Positions 45,612-56,806 of a stretch of 64,000 nucleotides of DNA are shown one piece after another (position 1 is the first letter of the stretch; every line of letters begins with the position of its first letter). Below the pieces are notes generated by a model. It saw only the letters and a list, made by a program, of their open reading frames with translations. It did not search any database and was not told the DNA's origin. The position numbers were made by a program, and so were the translations under genes. The stretch is from assembly GCA_024752435.1 (NCBI GenBank), contig CP103021.1:1612001-1676000 (forward strand), given 5' to 3'. This DNA is from Allantophomopsis cytisporea. Its lineage: Eukaryota; Ascomycota; Leotiomycetes; Phacidiales; Phacidiaceae.

Positions 45612-47588
45612 TCATCCACACACGTCGTTCGGCGTGGATGTTGTCACATTGACCGGTAACAGGAGATAACTGTTATACTTGCCTCCAACGTGAATGATAT
45701 GGGAGCCATTGTTAACGTTGCTAGGAGTCTCAACACGCTGGGCATCGACGTAGGCTGGGCCGCTACTGCTACCTCCCAGCACTGTCAGAGTAGCGTTAGT
45801 GCCTGGTTCGTAGGTGGCATCGTTGGCGGGAATCGGCACAGCTGCTTCACCAAAGCCCATGTCTAACAGAGCAGATGTTGGTGAGGTAGGCGTGATGCTT
45901 ATGGCTAGCGTCTCGCCCTCGTCGAAATGCAAGCCTATCGGCCACAGACCCAGCTGGATATTCACAATCTCTCCACTGGTCAACGGCTCTGAGCGATCAA
46001 ATGTCATATAAGGCTCATAGAGAGTAGAGCGAGACTCATCGACGTGGCGCTTAGAGACACGAAGATATTGTGTCGCCGACTCTGTGGCACTGCTCTCGCC
46101 ACCGGCAGAATCGCTGTAGGTGGAACCGTTAGGCATAAGCTTTTGCACTGTCACCAGAATATCCATGTCGTCAGATCCGTTCGCCTCAACCCAGAGGTTT
46201 GCTTTCGGATAGCCAATGATTTCTGTGTCTTGAGGGACGGTGTAGGTAAAAGTGATACCATCAGTCTGGGAGCTGTTGTAGGAAAGCTCGTTAGATGTGT
46301 TGCTGAGAGTCTCACCCAGAGTGCCATCTGCCTGGAGGAACAACGTATGGGGTTGCAGTCCTGCGGGTGGCCAGTCCGACTCGATTCGACCAACGGTGTC
46401 GACACCTCCAGGATTCAGAATAGAGAGACGGACACGTGGTGTTTCCTCCCAGGTGTTGTTGATATCCTTGAGGTAGCGATCAAAGAACAATTTCAGGTCA
46501 TCAACGTGCTCGGGAGTGTAGTAGTCGGGCCACTCGGAGCTATTGTGGACTCGGAGCCACTTCTTCTCGGAGCTGATGTCACGGAAGGCCTGGAATGATC
46601 CATGGGTGTGAAGGGTGTTCGTATAGCTGGCCACGATATATGCGGGGACCGTGATATTTTCGAGCTGTGCAATCTTGTCGTTCCAGTAAGGCGTGAGAAG
46701 GGTCTCGCTGATCGCCATGCGCGGATGATCCTCGACCAAGTTGTTACCAGGCAGTGTAGTGGTGATAACCTCCAAGAAGCCGGGAGAGGGAATGCCACCA
46801 CGGACCGTGTTTTCACGATAGACGTCAGAAAGACCTTCCCATGGCGCAATGGCAGCGAGATGCGGTGGCTGTTCAGCTGCAATGTACCACTGTGAAACGG
46901 CCAACCATGAATTACCTGAGAATCCAACCTTGCCCGAGCACCACGACTGCTCAGCTGCCCACTCGACAAAGTCGTAACCGTCTTCAGCCAGCTGGCGCCC
47001 CCAATAAGTGATGTTGCCGCCAGACAGATCAGCCCCACGAGCATCAGGGTTGAGAACAGCGTAACCCTGGGCAACCCAGTATGCCGGGTCAGGGCCTTCA
47101 AACTTCTGCAAGTCAGATACCTCCGAAATCAAGACCCCATCGCGGCCGCTTATGTCGTCGAGCCACTCCGAGCCAACTTCCTTGCCGTAGGGACTCCAGG
47201 CCACAATGGCTGGCACGGATTGGTTTCCTGTTGGCCTGAAAACATTAGTATAGATGACGGTGCCATCACGAAGCGTCATCGGAACATCTCGTTCATAGAT
47301 GATGTCGCTGGTCAGAGCACGTGCACCATCGCGTCGAATGGTGCCGGCTGGGAGGATCGTGGTTGTAGAATTGAAACCTGGATAGCGAGCACGTGGAGCT
47401 GCGGTATGAAGAGCTCGACGGTACCAGACAGGATAAGAGTCGTTGCCATAGATTTTCTGAGTGCCAAGAACAATCTCAGTGGTATTTGGGTTGGGAACGC
47501 CTGTAGAGCATAAAGAAGGTGTAGCTTGTAGCGCCACAAGGGCACTAACAGCTCCAATAAGAGAATTGAAAGATGTTGAAGCGTGCAT
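45612..47588 (-). CDS. Secreted CocE/NonD (X-Pro dipeptidyl-peptidase S15-like) hydrolase
   Basis: Intronless, 658 residues. It has a signal-type N-terminus (FNSLIGAVSALVALQATPSLC). The alpha/beta-hydrolase core has VPMTLRDGTVIYTNVFRP, IVAWSPYGKE, DPAYWVAQGYAVLNPDARG and the nucleophile elbow GFSGNSWLAVSQW with serine near 227. The C-terminal beta-jelly-roll has PRVRLSILNPGG and GYPKANLWVEANGSDDMDI. Many Asn-X-Ser/Thr sites fit secretion. Relatives include bacterial cocaine esterase and alpha-amino-acid ester hydrolases. The substrate is unknown. A four-exon paralogue lies at 54746-56806. Confidence 0.9.
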   Translation of the reverse strand: MHASTSFNSLIGAVSALVALQATPSLCSTGVPNPNTTEIVLGTQKIYGNDSYPVWYRRALHTAAPRARYPGFNSTTTILPAGTIRRDGARALTSDIIYERDVPMTLRDGTVIYTNVFRPTGNQSVPAIVAWSPYGKEVGSEWLDDISGRDGVLISEVSDLQKFEGPDPAYWVAQGYAVLNPDARGADLSGGNITYWGRQLAEDGYDFVEWAAEQSWCSGKVGFSGNSWLAVSQWYIAAEQPPHLAAIAPWEGLSDVYRENTVRGGIPSPGFLEVITTTLPGNNLVEDHPRMAISETLLTPYWNDKIAQLENITVPAYIVASYTNTLHTHGSFQAFRDISSEKKWLRVHNSSEWPDYYTPEHVDDLKLFFDRYLKDINNTWEETPRVRLSILNPGGVDTVGRIESDWPPAGLQPHTLFLQADGTLGETLSNTSNELSYNSSQTDGITFTYTVPQDTEIIGYPKANLWVEANGSDDMDILVTVQKLMPNGSTYSDSAGGESSATESATQYLRVSKRHVDESRSTLYEPYMTFDRSEPLTSGEIVNIQLGLWPIGLHFDEGETLAISITPTSPTSALLDMGFGEAAVPIPANDATYEPGTNATLTVLGGSSSGPAYVDAQRVETPSNVNNGSHIIHVGGKYNSYLLLPVNVTTSTPNDVCG

Positions 47589-49174
47589 CTTGGAATTGCA
47601 AGATACTGTGACTTCAAAGTAGTGAGAGAAAGACTACCTGCTGATCTTGACAATACTTATATCTTTTCAGACAACTTGTAAAGTTATGCTTAACCATCAT
47701 TTTTGAACAACTTTGTCCTTTGAGCTACATGTTTATCGGCTCCACGTGGATCGCAATAACGGCCAAGTCTCTAATCCTTGACACTACAAACATGGCTTCC
47801 GGGTCCTTGGTAAATGACTTAAAGCGTTATGATCGGACGCACTATAGTTCTTCCGTCCGATGAATTTCGGTGATGATGCACTTATACTATCCGCTCCTCT
47901 CCGGTAGTGAATTTGCTTGAATGATTCACCTTCAAGATCCACTTGGGCTGTTCGGTGTTCATTGCTGGTCTTCAATGCTGTCGTACGTTTAACTTCTGGG
48001 GTCGCTACAGACATTCCCTGAGCTAAAGGACTTACGAATGCACGAATTGTCTCTCGATACTAATCGTCAGTCGGTGGCTGAATCGCAAGGAAAGGCTACA
48101 CGTTACGTCGTACACGAAATACATTATAGCACCGTAGTAATTAAGTGGCACTGTTTGAGCCTCACCGAGATCCAATGTCAACGTTTGACTTGCTAGTATG
48201 CCTTCGCTCTAGATTTGAAATGTCGGCCACGGACATCTATTGTCTCCGATAGCCAGTTCAGCAACCGTACGTAGTTGACTCCACATACTTCATCAAGTGC
48301 TTACATGAGTATCAAGACGCTGATGACCAAGAGAAACCACTGTGGAAACATGTAAGTATCGACAACGTTGTGACCATAAAACATATTGAAAATGTGGAGG
48401 AATACCGCAACAATATCGAACATAGCAGAACTTTGTAGGTGCCGGGTCGCGTTGAAACGAAATCCATATTACGCGGTCGCCCAGTTGTATATTCCAGTGA
48501 CCCCTGCAATTCTCTGCAGGGATACCTCCCTATATAGAAAGACCGGAGTAATAGACGATTTCCAGAACATTGCAGATCCGTTGAGCTGTGGGGTTTAGCT
48601 TGTCCCTATTGGCGGCTAGGACGCCTTAGCTTCTGGCTCTACATCCGCCCTCGCTCTACATCCGACATTCCTCCTACATCCGATAGATATTACATCTTAT
48701 GCCTGCCTTTGTTCGGACTTCTCCTCAGTACAGAAACGTCATACGGCTCCAAGTTACACTTCATCGATCGGAAGTATCTTTTAAGCCTTTGACCCTGCAT
48801 TTGACCCTGCGTTTGATGTCGGCTCCATATTGGAAGTGGAATTTCGGAACTTCGGAATTTCTATGCTGCCTTTCTCTGTCGCTCGAGGCTGATAAATAAT
48901 GGGGCTAATACCACAGCAGGGTATTGAAAGTTTTCGTACGACCCACGAAACATATCCAAAGTCCCCTATCAATGTAGAAAACCTCTGTATCAATTTAGGT
49001 GGCAATAGGCATCATGAGTGGAATATCTCCAAGAATGTACCTGGTAGATGAAAAGAAGACTGGCGGTCCGAATGGGGTCCTGTTCTTCATATTGCTACGC
49101 TTTCCTCCTTAAATGAAGGCTCCTGTTGGTTCTCAATATCTCCTTGTTCATATCAGATTTCATTGATCAGCAAG
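47589..49174. other. Intergenic region, 1.6 kb, possible relics
   Basis: Holds the CocE promoter, the inverted repeat at 47832-47861 and the right motif array. On the minus strand, near 48430-48310, a hydrophobic segment (FDIVAVFLHIFNMFYG) ends at a GTAAGC donor. Another frame at 48014-47784 (DLEGESFKQIHYRRG) looks coding-like. I cannot connect them into a gene. Confidence 0.4.
47832..47861. repeat. Perfect 8-base inverted repeat (ATCGGACG...CGTCCGAT)
   Basis: The arms are separated by 14 bases and lie about 240 bases upstream of the CocE start. The half-sites contain CGG and CCG, the triplets favoured by Zn2Cys6 regulators. Confidence 0.6.
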
Positions 49175-50509
49175 ATGGCAAGCTCATCTGCATCCAGCTC
49201 CTGTGGAATAGAGACAGAGCATCTTCGAAAGGAACACAGAAGCCAGGGCCGCTTGGATGAACCAACATATCCAACGGAGGCTCTGGGTTCGACTCTAGCT
49301 ACTGGACAACAGGATATTCCTAACGGCGGCTTCGTCGCATGGCTGCAGGTCTTGGGCGGGTTCTTCTGCTTCTTCAACTCTTGGGGCCTTGTCAACACCT
49401 TTGGAGTCTTCCAAGACTACTATCACTCCTATTTGATTCCCGCGTCCTCGAACTCAAACATATCATGGATCGGGGCTATCCAGGCATTCCTGCTCTGTGC
49501 AACCACTGTCTTCGTCGGCCCAGTCTTCGATCATGGGCATTCCCGTACGCTTGTGGTCAGCGGCTCGATAATAGTGGTTTTCGGGATAATGATGACTAGT
49601 CTTTGCACTCAATACTGGCAACTAATGCTAGCCCAAGCACTATGCATGGGTATTGGCTCTGGCTGTCTCTTCCTTCCAGCCATCGCTATAATACCTTCAT
49701 ATTTTACAACCAAACGAGCACTAGCAACAGGCATTGCTGCCTCGGGAAGCAGCCTCGGTGGCATCATCTACCCGATCATATTCTATCGTCTACAACCTCA
49801 GATCGGATTTGGTTGGAGTACACGAGTCTTAGGTTTCATCATGTTGGCAACCTCCATCATTCCATGTGTCTGCATGAAGGCTCGTACTTCCCATGGCAAG
49901 CCAACTAAGCGCTTCGACTTCGCAGCATTCAAGGAACCAGCTTTCTCTCTCTTTTGTGTCGCATCCTTTGTTGGCTTTATCGGATTATACGTCCCATTCT
50001 TCTATGTTTCGTCTTACGCAACCCATTTCGGGTTGAGTACTGTTATGTCATTCTACATGCTCCCTATAATGAGTGCCGGGTCGTTTCTGGGTCGCATTCT
50101 GCCGGGAACAATTAGCCATTATATAGGACCATTGAATCTTCTTGGCTTAGGCACCTTGATAGCTGGAATACTTGGCTTCTGTTGGATTGCTGTGGGAAGG
50201 TCGACTGCTGGGCTCATCATATGGTCAATCCTCTATGGAGCTTTCTCAGGCTCATTCGTCAGTCTCCAGCCACCTTCCGTTGTATCAGTCTCCGCCGATC
50301 TCAGTACTGTTGGCGGCAGGATGGGTTTGAACACATGTTGTGCCGCTGTAGGAATCTTAATTGGTACTCCTATTGCCGGTATACTTGTTGGAGAAGGCTC
50401 TTGGGTTGGTATGCAAGCTTTCTGCGGTGGGACACTTGCTCTCTCTTCGGTACTCATCATTCTCACTCGATGGATATTTGAGAGGTCAGCTTCGAAGAGC
50501 AAAGTATGA
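49175..50509 (+). CDS. MFS monocarboxylate-type (MCT-like) carrier
   Basis: Intronless, 444 residues from ATG 49175. After a 50-residue hydrophilic N-terminus comes IPNGGFVAWLQVLGGFFCFFNSWG, the standard first span of fungal MCT-like proteins. It continues with TFGVFQDYY, SWIGAIQAFLL, LAQALCMGIGSGCLFLPA and GRMGLNTCCAAVGILIGTPI. About twelve spans are visible in two halves. The group includes riboflavin and monocarboxylate carriers and many in metabolite clusters. It converges with the Zn2Cys6 regulator gene (309 bases between stops). Confidence 0.92.
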   Translation: MASSSASSSCGIETEHLRKEHRSQGRLDEPTYPTEALGSTLATGQQDIPNGGFVAWLQVLGGFFCFFNSWGLVNTFGVFQDYYHSYLIPASSNSNISWIGAIQAFLLCATTVFVGPVFDHGHSRTLVVSGSIIVVFGIMMTSLCTQYWQLMLAQALCMGIGSGCLFLPAIAIIPSYFTTKRALATGIAASGSSLGGIIYPIIFYRLQPQIGFGWSTRVLGFIMLATSIIPCVCMKARTSHGKPTKRFDFAAFKEPAFSLFCVASFVGFIGLYVPFFYVSSYATHFGLSTVMSFYMLPIMSAGSFLGRILPGTISHYIGPLNLLGLGTLIAGILGFCWIAVGRSTAGLIIWSILYGAFSGSFVSLQPPSVVSVSADLSTVGGRMGLNTCCAAVGILIGTPIAGILVGEGSWVGMQAFCGGTLALSSVLIILTRWIFERSASKSKV

Positions 50510-50818
50510 TGTCTTCAACTTTCTCGAGCCACTAACTGATCACTTCCGGCTTGACACGAAGATATTTAATCCAGCATTCCAGTTGATCATGTCACTGCTC
50601 AAAATCTCACGAAAAAGATGGTGGAGAAAATATGATTAGATTGAAATATGAAAAGATGGGCTTCTTCACAAAAATCCTTCTCGACCTTCATGGTTCGCTA
50701 CTATTGCGCAACTGTACATATATAAGGATATTACGGATAAATGAAACATATGTCGCATTTTGTGGTTATGTGTGATTATAGCAAGTAGCTCATGTATCCT
50801 GATCTGTCATTGAGTTGA

Positions 50819-53098
50819 CTAGTAGTAAAACTCATCGCCCGCTGTGATGGTCTCCGCTCCAAACCAGTCCACATTAAAGTGTAGTATTGAAGCCTCGTTT
50901 TGCAAGAATGATCCGTCAAGGAGAAAGACCTCGTTTGTACTATCGACATGCTTGAATTTATTTCTGTCGTCGACACTAATGTTGGGGTCAGCATTGGATA
51001 ACTCAACCTCACATGGGGATGTGGACGACTGAATCGTGTCCGATCGCAGGGACTCTGCTGATTGAAGAGATGCCACAGACGACCTGCACTCGTCTGTGCG
51101 TAAAATCTCATGGTCTTGTGTCCCTGATTGTTGACCAATATTAAGCGCTCGATCAAAGATGGTACGAATGCCAACAATGCAGTTTATGATGCTCTGTTTC
51201 GCAGTCAACTTCTCCATGGCCTTCAGCCCCCTTTCAATGTGCAGTGCATTCGTCGTCAAGTTAGCTGGCGAGTAGATCAGATCAAAAATGAGCACGAAGC
51301 ATGCACTTTCAAGGTACAGTGCATTCCAAGTGAAGCTCTGAAACATCAACCATATCAGCATATACTTTGATGTTTATTCTATTGTGATTAACACATACCT
51401 TTAGGTTGGCGTCGATATCTATAAAGTTATCGATTATGGAAATTATATGCCGTGCTGCTGTCACAGCCCTCTCAGATGCTTGCTGTGACGCCAGGATTAT
51501 GTGGGGCGAAGCGGCTACCGGGGTTGTTGAGTTTTTGCGGCTTGTGCTTAGGAGGTTCTGTCTATACAATGCGCATACGACCAAAAGAGGACGATATGCA
51601 AGCATCATGGCGTACTCGTATACTACAAATAATGAGGAATTGGGCAAAGACGCTCTAGAAAGACTTACTCAGCTTAACGGCAACCGAAACGATGCTCGCA
51701 TCGCCTACTTGGAGATCCAGATCTAATGCCACGTCTAAGCCTGGTCTGATCTCCTTTCCAAATTCCTTTAAAGCACTTCCTACAGCGTCACACTGGCTGT
51801 ACATCGTTTCCATTGTCTGGAACCCTTTCTGAGGTATATGCTGTATACGAGTAGCAATTTTAGCAAGGTCGGTAAGAGAGTAGATAACGTGCGAGCCTTC
51901 CGCCTTTAACATTGATACGTCTTGGAGCGATATGCTAGGGTTCCGTCCCAAGGCTAGACACAATAGACTGGCAGGAGATGTCAGTCAACATCGTAAAGAT
52001 CGAGATGATATCGTTACCTTTCCTGAACGAAAAGACAGAGAAGTACAGTCTCTTTGTTTGATGGAACTGTAGCCGAGTTAGCAGATTTTGCTATACCCTT
52101 ATGCAGTCCGGAGGCATGTGCTATCCGAGAAGCTGTTCCAAAATGAAGATACGCGGAATTATAGCGACCAAGGCATATCTGAAAATAGGCGTGCACAAGA
52201 AAAGAAATTAGTAAGATCCAGCTTCAATCGAGAGACCTAAACTTATCAGGAGCATATGAAGTTGGACCGCTTGAGTATTGATTGCTTGATGGAAAGGATT
52301 CCCATCTCTTTGCGCCGCCTCGAACAGGGCTTGACTCCAGGTGTTCTTCCGTGCAAAGATTGCCCCAATAGCAAATACAGCTTGAATGATTGCACGATCC
52401 AAGGGATCCATAGGGTCATGATCTTCCGGTAAGAGGAATTGAGAGGCTGCTTTCTGCAGAGCTTCTTTTGACGGAGTTGGAAATAGGTGATGAAAAGTAT
52501 TGAAATATCCATCAAGAAATGTCTCTGCTAACTCGGCCGGTAGCTTTTCGAAACCAGCTTTATCGAAGTCAGCTTTGTCAAGGTCGTTCAGCTGAGAATT
52601 GAAGCAGACACTCCGGTATTGAAACGTGTCGAGTCCGTCATTACTATCTTGTACTTCCCTTCGGCTGTCAGGCACGTCGTCTACTGTCGACGCTAGTCTG
52701 CGATAGAGCTGTTGTAGAAAAGCAAAATTGGAAGATGAGCCGTAGTACAATTCTAATGTTCGCGATGGAGACACCATATGTGTTGCACTGACCCCGGCGC
52801 AGATCTCACGAGATGGGTTGAACGTGTGTTGATGGGCTGCAGAGCTCCCTCCGCGTCGTTTCGGCCTCGCCTTTAGACGATACGAGCACTGGTACTTGCG
52901 ACGGCTGCAATTGATGCATGGGTTACCTCCACGACACCTCTTCTTGTGCTTTCGACATCCTTCACAGGCGACCTGGTTGCGGCGGGAAGCAGTGGCTATC
53001 ACCGGAGTTAGCAGGACCCTCATGATATGGGATGCTTGTAAGGCTCATCTGCACTGCATACCAGAGGTGTCTTCATCGGGATGATCCTCCGTATCCAT
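50819..53098 (-). CDS. Zn2Cys6 transcription factor with fungal_trans domain
   Basis: Six minus-strand exons, 53098..53062, 52995..52247, 52190..52018, 51967..51669, 51622..51399 and 51337..50819, encode 666 residues. Exon 1 gives MDTEDHPDEDTS. The DNA-binding cluster CEGCRKHKKRC, C in NPCINC and C in KYQC has spacing CX2CX6CX5CX2CX6C. The fungal_trans region has FNTFHHLFPTPSKEALQ, AYFQICLGRYNSAYLHFGTA and YEYAMMLAYRPLLVV. Joining exon 2 to exon 3 in frame (HMLL to AYFQICLG) needs an ATAAGT donor and a CAC acceptor. No GT-AG pair gives this. All other introns are GT-AG. It is a likely local regulator of the carrier and hydrolases. Confidence 0.87.
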
Positions 53099-54745
53099 TC
53101 TAGGCTATCTGCACATGTAGAAGTTCAGGTAGGCGACTTTGTCTATGATATTGAGGGCTGTGAGGGTCGGTAGAAAATCGAAGACTGTTATTCTACAGAT
53201 TGCCGATTATTCTGTTCAATGACGACAGAATCGTTTTGCGTCGGCTCCTTTTGGTATCGATAGGGTCAACGCCGCCCGCACCAGCTTGCTTAGCAACAAA
53301 GTGGATCTGTTAGGATATTCTATGTAAGTCTAAAAGAATAGCAGAGCGATTCTGAATACTAAGTAAGTATCGGTACCGTTTGTACCTACTCACTGTACCT
53401 TACCTATGTACTGGAAATATTATTCCGCCGTTAGTGTTTTCGGTTAACAGTGCCTGCCAGTGGCGCATGCGAGTACATAGTCCAAAATTAGACATGTTAT
53501 CATGGAGTATCGCATGCTGCGTTCACCGCAATGCCTCTGAAATGTGAAAGCAGACAACTCGTGTTTTTGACGACGGAACTCACAATGGCTGGCATATTCA
53601 CCTAGGTAGATATTATATGCAAGTCATCCACCTTATCATCGAATCTATTCGTCCTAAGGTTACTTCTACTACGCAGCACGTACACTTCTACCCAGCAATG
53701 ATTGTGTCAATCATACTTCATCCTCCATATGTACTGTGTACTGAGTAGCCTGTGCGCAGCCCCGCTATTTTCCCCTATATCCGAAAGACTTCAAAGTGAA
53801 TAGTACATACGCCTGTAGAATCAATAATATCAATAACTTTATAGTGGAAGTATTCCACACGCCTTCTCCTGGCCTGATGCTAGACTATGTGAAGACTAAA
53901 TTATGACTAAGTAATATTACCTCAAGCTCTTATTAATTCTTTCTATATTTTTAAGAGCTTTAAATCTTAATAATATAATTATTTAAACCTCTACAGGGCG
54001 TTGTATGTATACATAGTCAGTCTGTACATATAACGAGTTTATACAAGCTCCACGCAGAATACAAGAGTTACACAAGCTGAACAAAGTGCAAAGAAAGTGT
54101 TATATTTACAGCCGAGGGGATAAATATCAAGAACCAATGCGTAATATGTATAGATATGGTAACTATAAAGCTACTCACCTTCCTATATTATACGGTAAAC
54201 ACTGTAATACAGTACACATAATCTTTTGGTATCCTCGCAGAGTGCTCCAGAAAAGGCTAAAGTAGCGGTCTAAAACCCATTTTTAAAGCTAAATGAAGTT
54301 TATGATCGATAATTGCTCTCGTATATGATGCATGGAATTTATGTCGTTAGTTTCTGGCCAGGCACGTTTAATAAGGCGACAATCAAATGCCTCATCACTC
54401 AAAGGGACCCCGCTCTGGGATTGCTACGCGTGTATTCTCGAAGATACGCTGCTTCAAGGATAGCTAGATATCAAAGACCACCCGCTACTCCGGATCAACG
54501 GAGATCCTGAATAGGCAAAAAACAACTTTGGCAATGGCTCTAGTCGACGGAAACGATGAAAGGGTATTCGATATCAACCTTGAACAATTTACGACTATTA
54601 AGGCTCATAACTTACATACCGACACATGACTGTGGCACCATACATTTAATCCAGATAACCTAATATAGACTTCGGAAATTAAATATTTACTGACTGTTCC
54701 ATACATATTGAATTCGCTACCTATAAACTCGTAATTACACTAGTA
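53099..54745. other. Intergenic region, about 1.6 kb, AT-rich core
   Basis: The segment near 53900-54000 is strongly AT-rich with repeated TTAATA/TTTAAA strings, of the sort left by decayed or mutated repeats. The short frame at 54313-54510 has no family signal. No gene is supported. Confidence 0.45.
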
Positions 54746-56806
54746 TCAAACGTATGGCAGTAAAACATACGACGCGCCGTGCCCTTCGTCCCCACAATGG
54801 ATGAAGTGTTCCCCTTGATTGATAGTTTTAGGAGCTTCAATACCGGGTAAAGGAAAGGGTATAATGGGTTTACCAGAGATAGTAAATCGGAGAATATCGC
54901 CTTTCTGTGTGTTAAATGTCAAAGTCAGTAAGGATGATTCAACGGGTTGCTCCTAAGCGAGCTCAAGCGTCAAGATAGAAAGTGTGACCGACCTTCCAAT
55001 GCATAGAGCCTGGTCTCATGGCAATATCCAAACTTCTCACCTCTCCTGGTTCCATCTTGACCTCTCTTAGATGAGTATAGCAAGGCTGAGCTACAGTACT
55101 CAACTCGCTATCCTTATCCAAAGCGTGACTTGATCGCAGGCGTCCGTCTGGTCCGTGATGGAAGAACATACCAAACTTTTCAGTGCCCAAGTCCGTATCG
55201 TGCATTATCTTAATGGCCTTGTTGGCGATTGCATTCGGAAGAGTGACAGTTTGGACACCTTGGCGCCTGCCACGGTTGTTCAACTTTTCGATCTGCACAA
55301 ATACATCCATATCATCATGGCCTACACAGGAGACGTTGAGATGCGCCATGAAGTAGCCGGTAGCTTCTTGATCCTTTGGAAAGACATATTGAAATGAGAC
55401 TTGACCATTCTGAGCATCATAACTTAAAGGTTGACCGGAAGTTTTAGGGGCAACCAAAGATAGAGTCTGATCGGGATGCAGATAATGCAGCACCTGGCGT
55501 GTGCGTTTCATTGGCCATTCGGATTCTGCTCTATCTATGGTATCTCCCTTTGGACTCAATCCGTAGTCTAATACACATAGACGGACTTTGGGTGTCGTAT
55601 CCCAGCCATTGGTCTTCAAACCCTTCAAGTAGTAGTCGAAAAATCGTTTCAGATCGTCCTGATGTTGAGGTTTGTAGTAGTCCGGCCATTCTTGAGAATT
55701 GTGTACCCGTAACCATTTTGGTACGTTCTCCGGAATCGTGTCATAGGCATGAAAGGTGCCTGAAGTATGGATCATATTAGTCCACGAAGCGACTACGTAA
55801 GTTGGGACGTTGATCAACTCGGGATGGCCTCTCTTGTCCTGCCAGTACTCATTCATGAGCGGATTTTCTCTGGCTATAGCTGCAACATCCTCCAATCTGC
55901 CACGGCCAGCAAAAGTGTCTAAAAATAACGATCAACATTGTGCTCAAGAATCTTTTTCAACTTGGACTAGACGCCCCAAGATTGACTCACTTGTTATCCA
56001 TTTTACAAATCCGATAAACGGAATACCACCAAGATAGACGTTATCTCGATAGTGTTCTAAAAGACCTTCCCTTTGTAGACTGTAAGCAAAGCCTTAAAAT
56101 ATGAACGATAAACCTACCATGGTGCTAATGCGGCAAGGCCTTTGGGTCTTAATGCCCCTATAGACCATTGAGACATTGCAAGCCAACTGTTTCCAGATAA
56201 TGCTACTTTGCCATTGCACCAGGGCTGTTTCGCAACCCATTCAACAAATTCTGCACCATCTTCAGCTTCTTGACGACCCATGATCAACAAATCACCATCA
56301 GAGGTGTAAGCCCCTCGAGGATCTGGATTGATAACGGCGTAGCCATCAGCGCACCAGCGTGCAGGATCTGGTCCTTCCCACTTTTGGAGTCCTGAGAGGT
56401 CTTGTTTTGGTACTCCCATACGCATAGGGAAATCATCGAGAGTTGTAGTTCCTTGCTGCTTTCCATATGGACTCCAAGCTATGATAGCAGGTACTCGTTC
56501 GGCTTCTTCAAAATCGCGACCAATGTCATCAAAACCTGATGGCAAGAATACATCTGAATAGAGATTTGCACCATCTTTAAGGGTCATCTGCACACTTTCA
56601 TGGAGGATGAGATCTACGGGTAGAGCCAATGACCCTGGGCTGACGATCTGATCGGCTTTGTATTTAATGACTCGTTGATGAAATCCGGGGAAACGTGCCT
56701 TCGGATCTGTCAAGGGGAGTGGCTGTCGGTATTTCACATACTTCAGAGCCTTTTCCTTGATTGCTGTAATCTCCTGGCTTGCGTCTTGGAACGATTTCTC
56801 ATCCAT
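54746..56806 (-). CDS. CocE/NonD hydrolase, four exons
   Basis: Minus-strand exons 56806..56118, 56070..55991, 55918..54993 and 54904..54746 encode 617 residues. Start ATG 56806 (MDEKSFQDASQE) is chosen because the frame upstream to 57001 looks less coding; that longer start is possible. Motifs parallel the paralogue at 45612: VQMTLKDGANLYSDVFLPS, IIAWSPYGK, YAVINPDPRG, nucleophile elbow ALSGNSWLAMSQW (serine near 207), and a C-terminal jelly roll ending in YVLLPYV. There is no signal peptide, so it is probably intracellular. The last junction joins MHWK to KGDILRFTISG and closes the frame. The substrate is unknown. Confidence 0.88.

Larger units (their letters stand above)
44472..48684. mobile_element. 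Possible DNA-transposon-like segment bounded by inverted motif arrays
   Basis: Left: three GTCGGATGT copies at 44472, 44489 and 44506, exactly 17 bases apart. Right: the same motif in inverse orientation as ACATCCG(A) at 48641, 48658 and 48676, 17 and 18 bases apart. Just inside each array a similar segment occurs (GCTAAG ... CCGCC on the left; its inverse near 48600-48640). This arrangement suggests terminal or subterminal inverted repeats. No transposase or target-site duplication is visible by eye, so the call is tentative. The intervening 4.2 kb hold the first CocE/NonD gene. Confidence 0.35.

Noticed and set aside
46493..47101. 202-codon minus-strand frame inside the CocE gene
   Set aside because: It is a shifted frame of the hydrolase on the same strand and shows no domain.
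47784..48430. Hydrophobic and charged minus-strand segments that might form a small membrane protein
   Set aside because: I could not join them with in-frame splice sites or find a family, so they are only mentioned under the intergenic entry.
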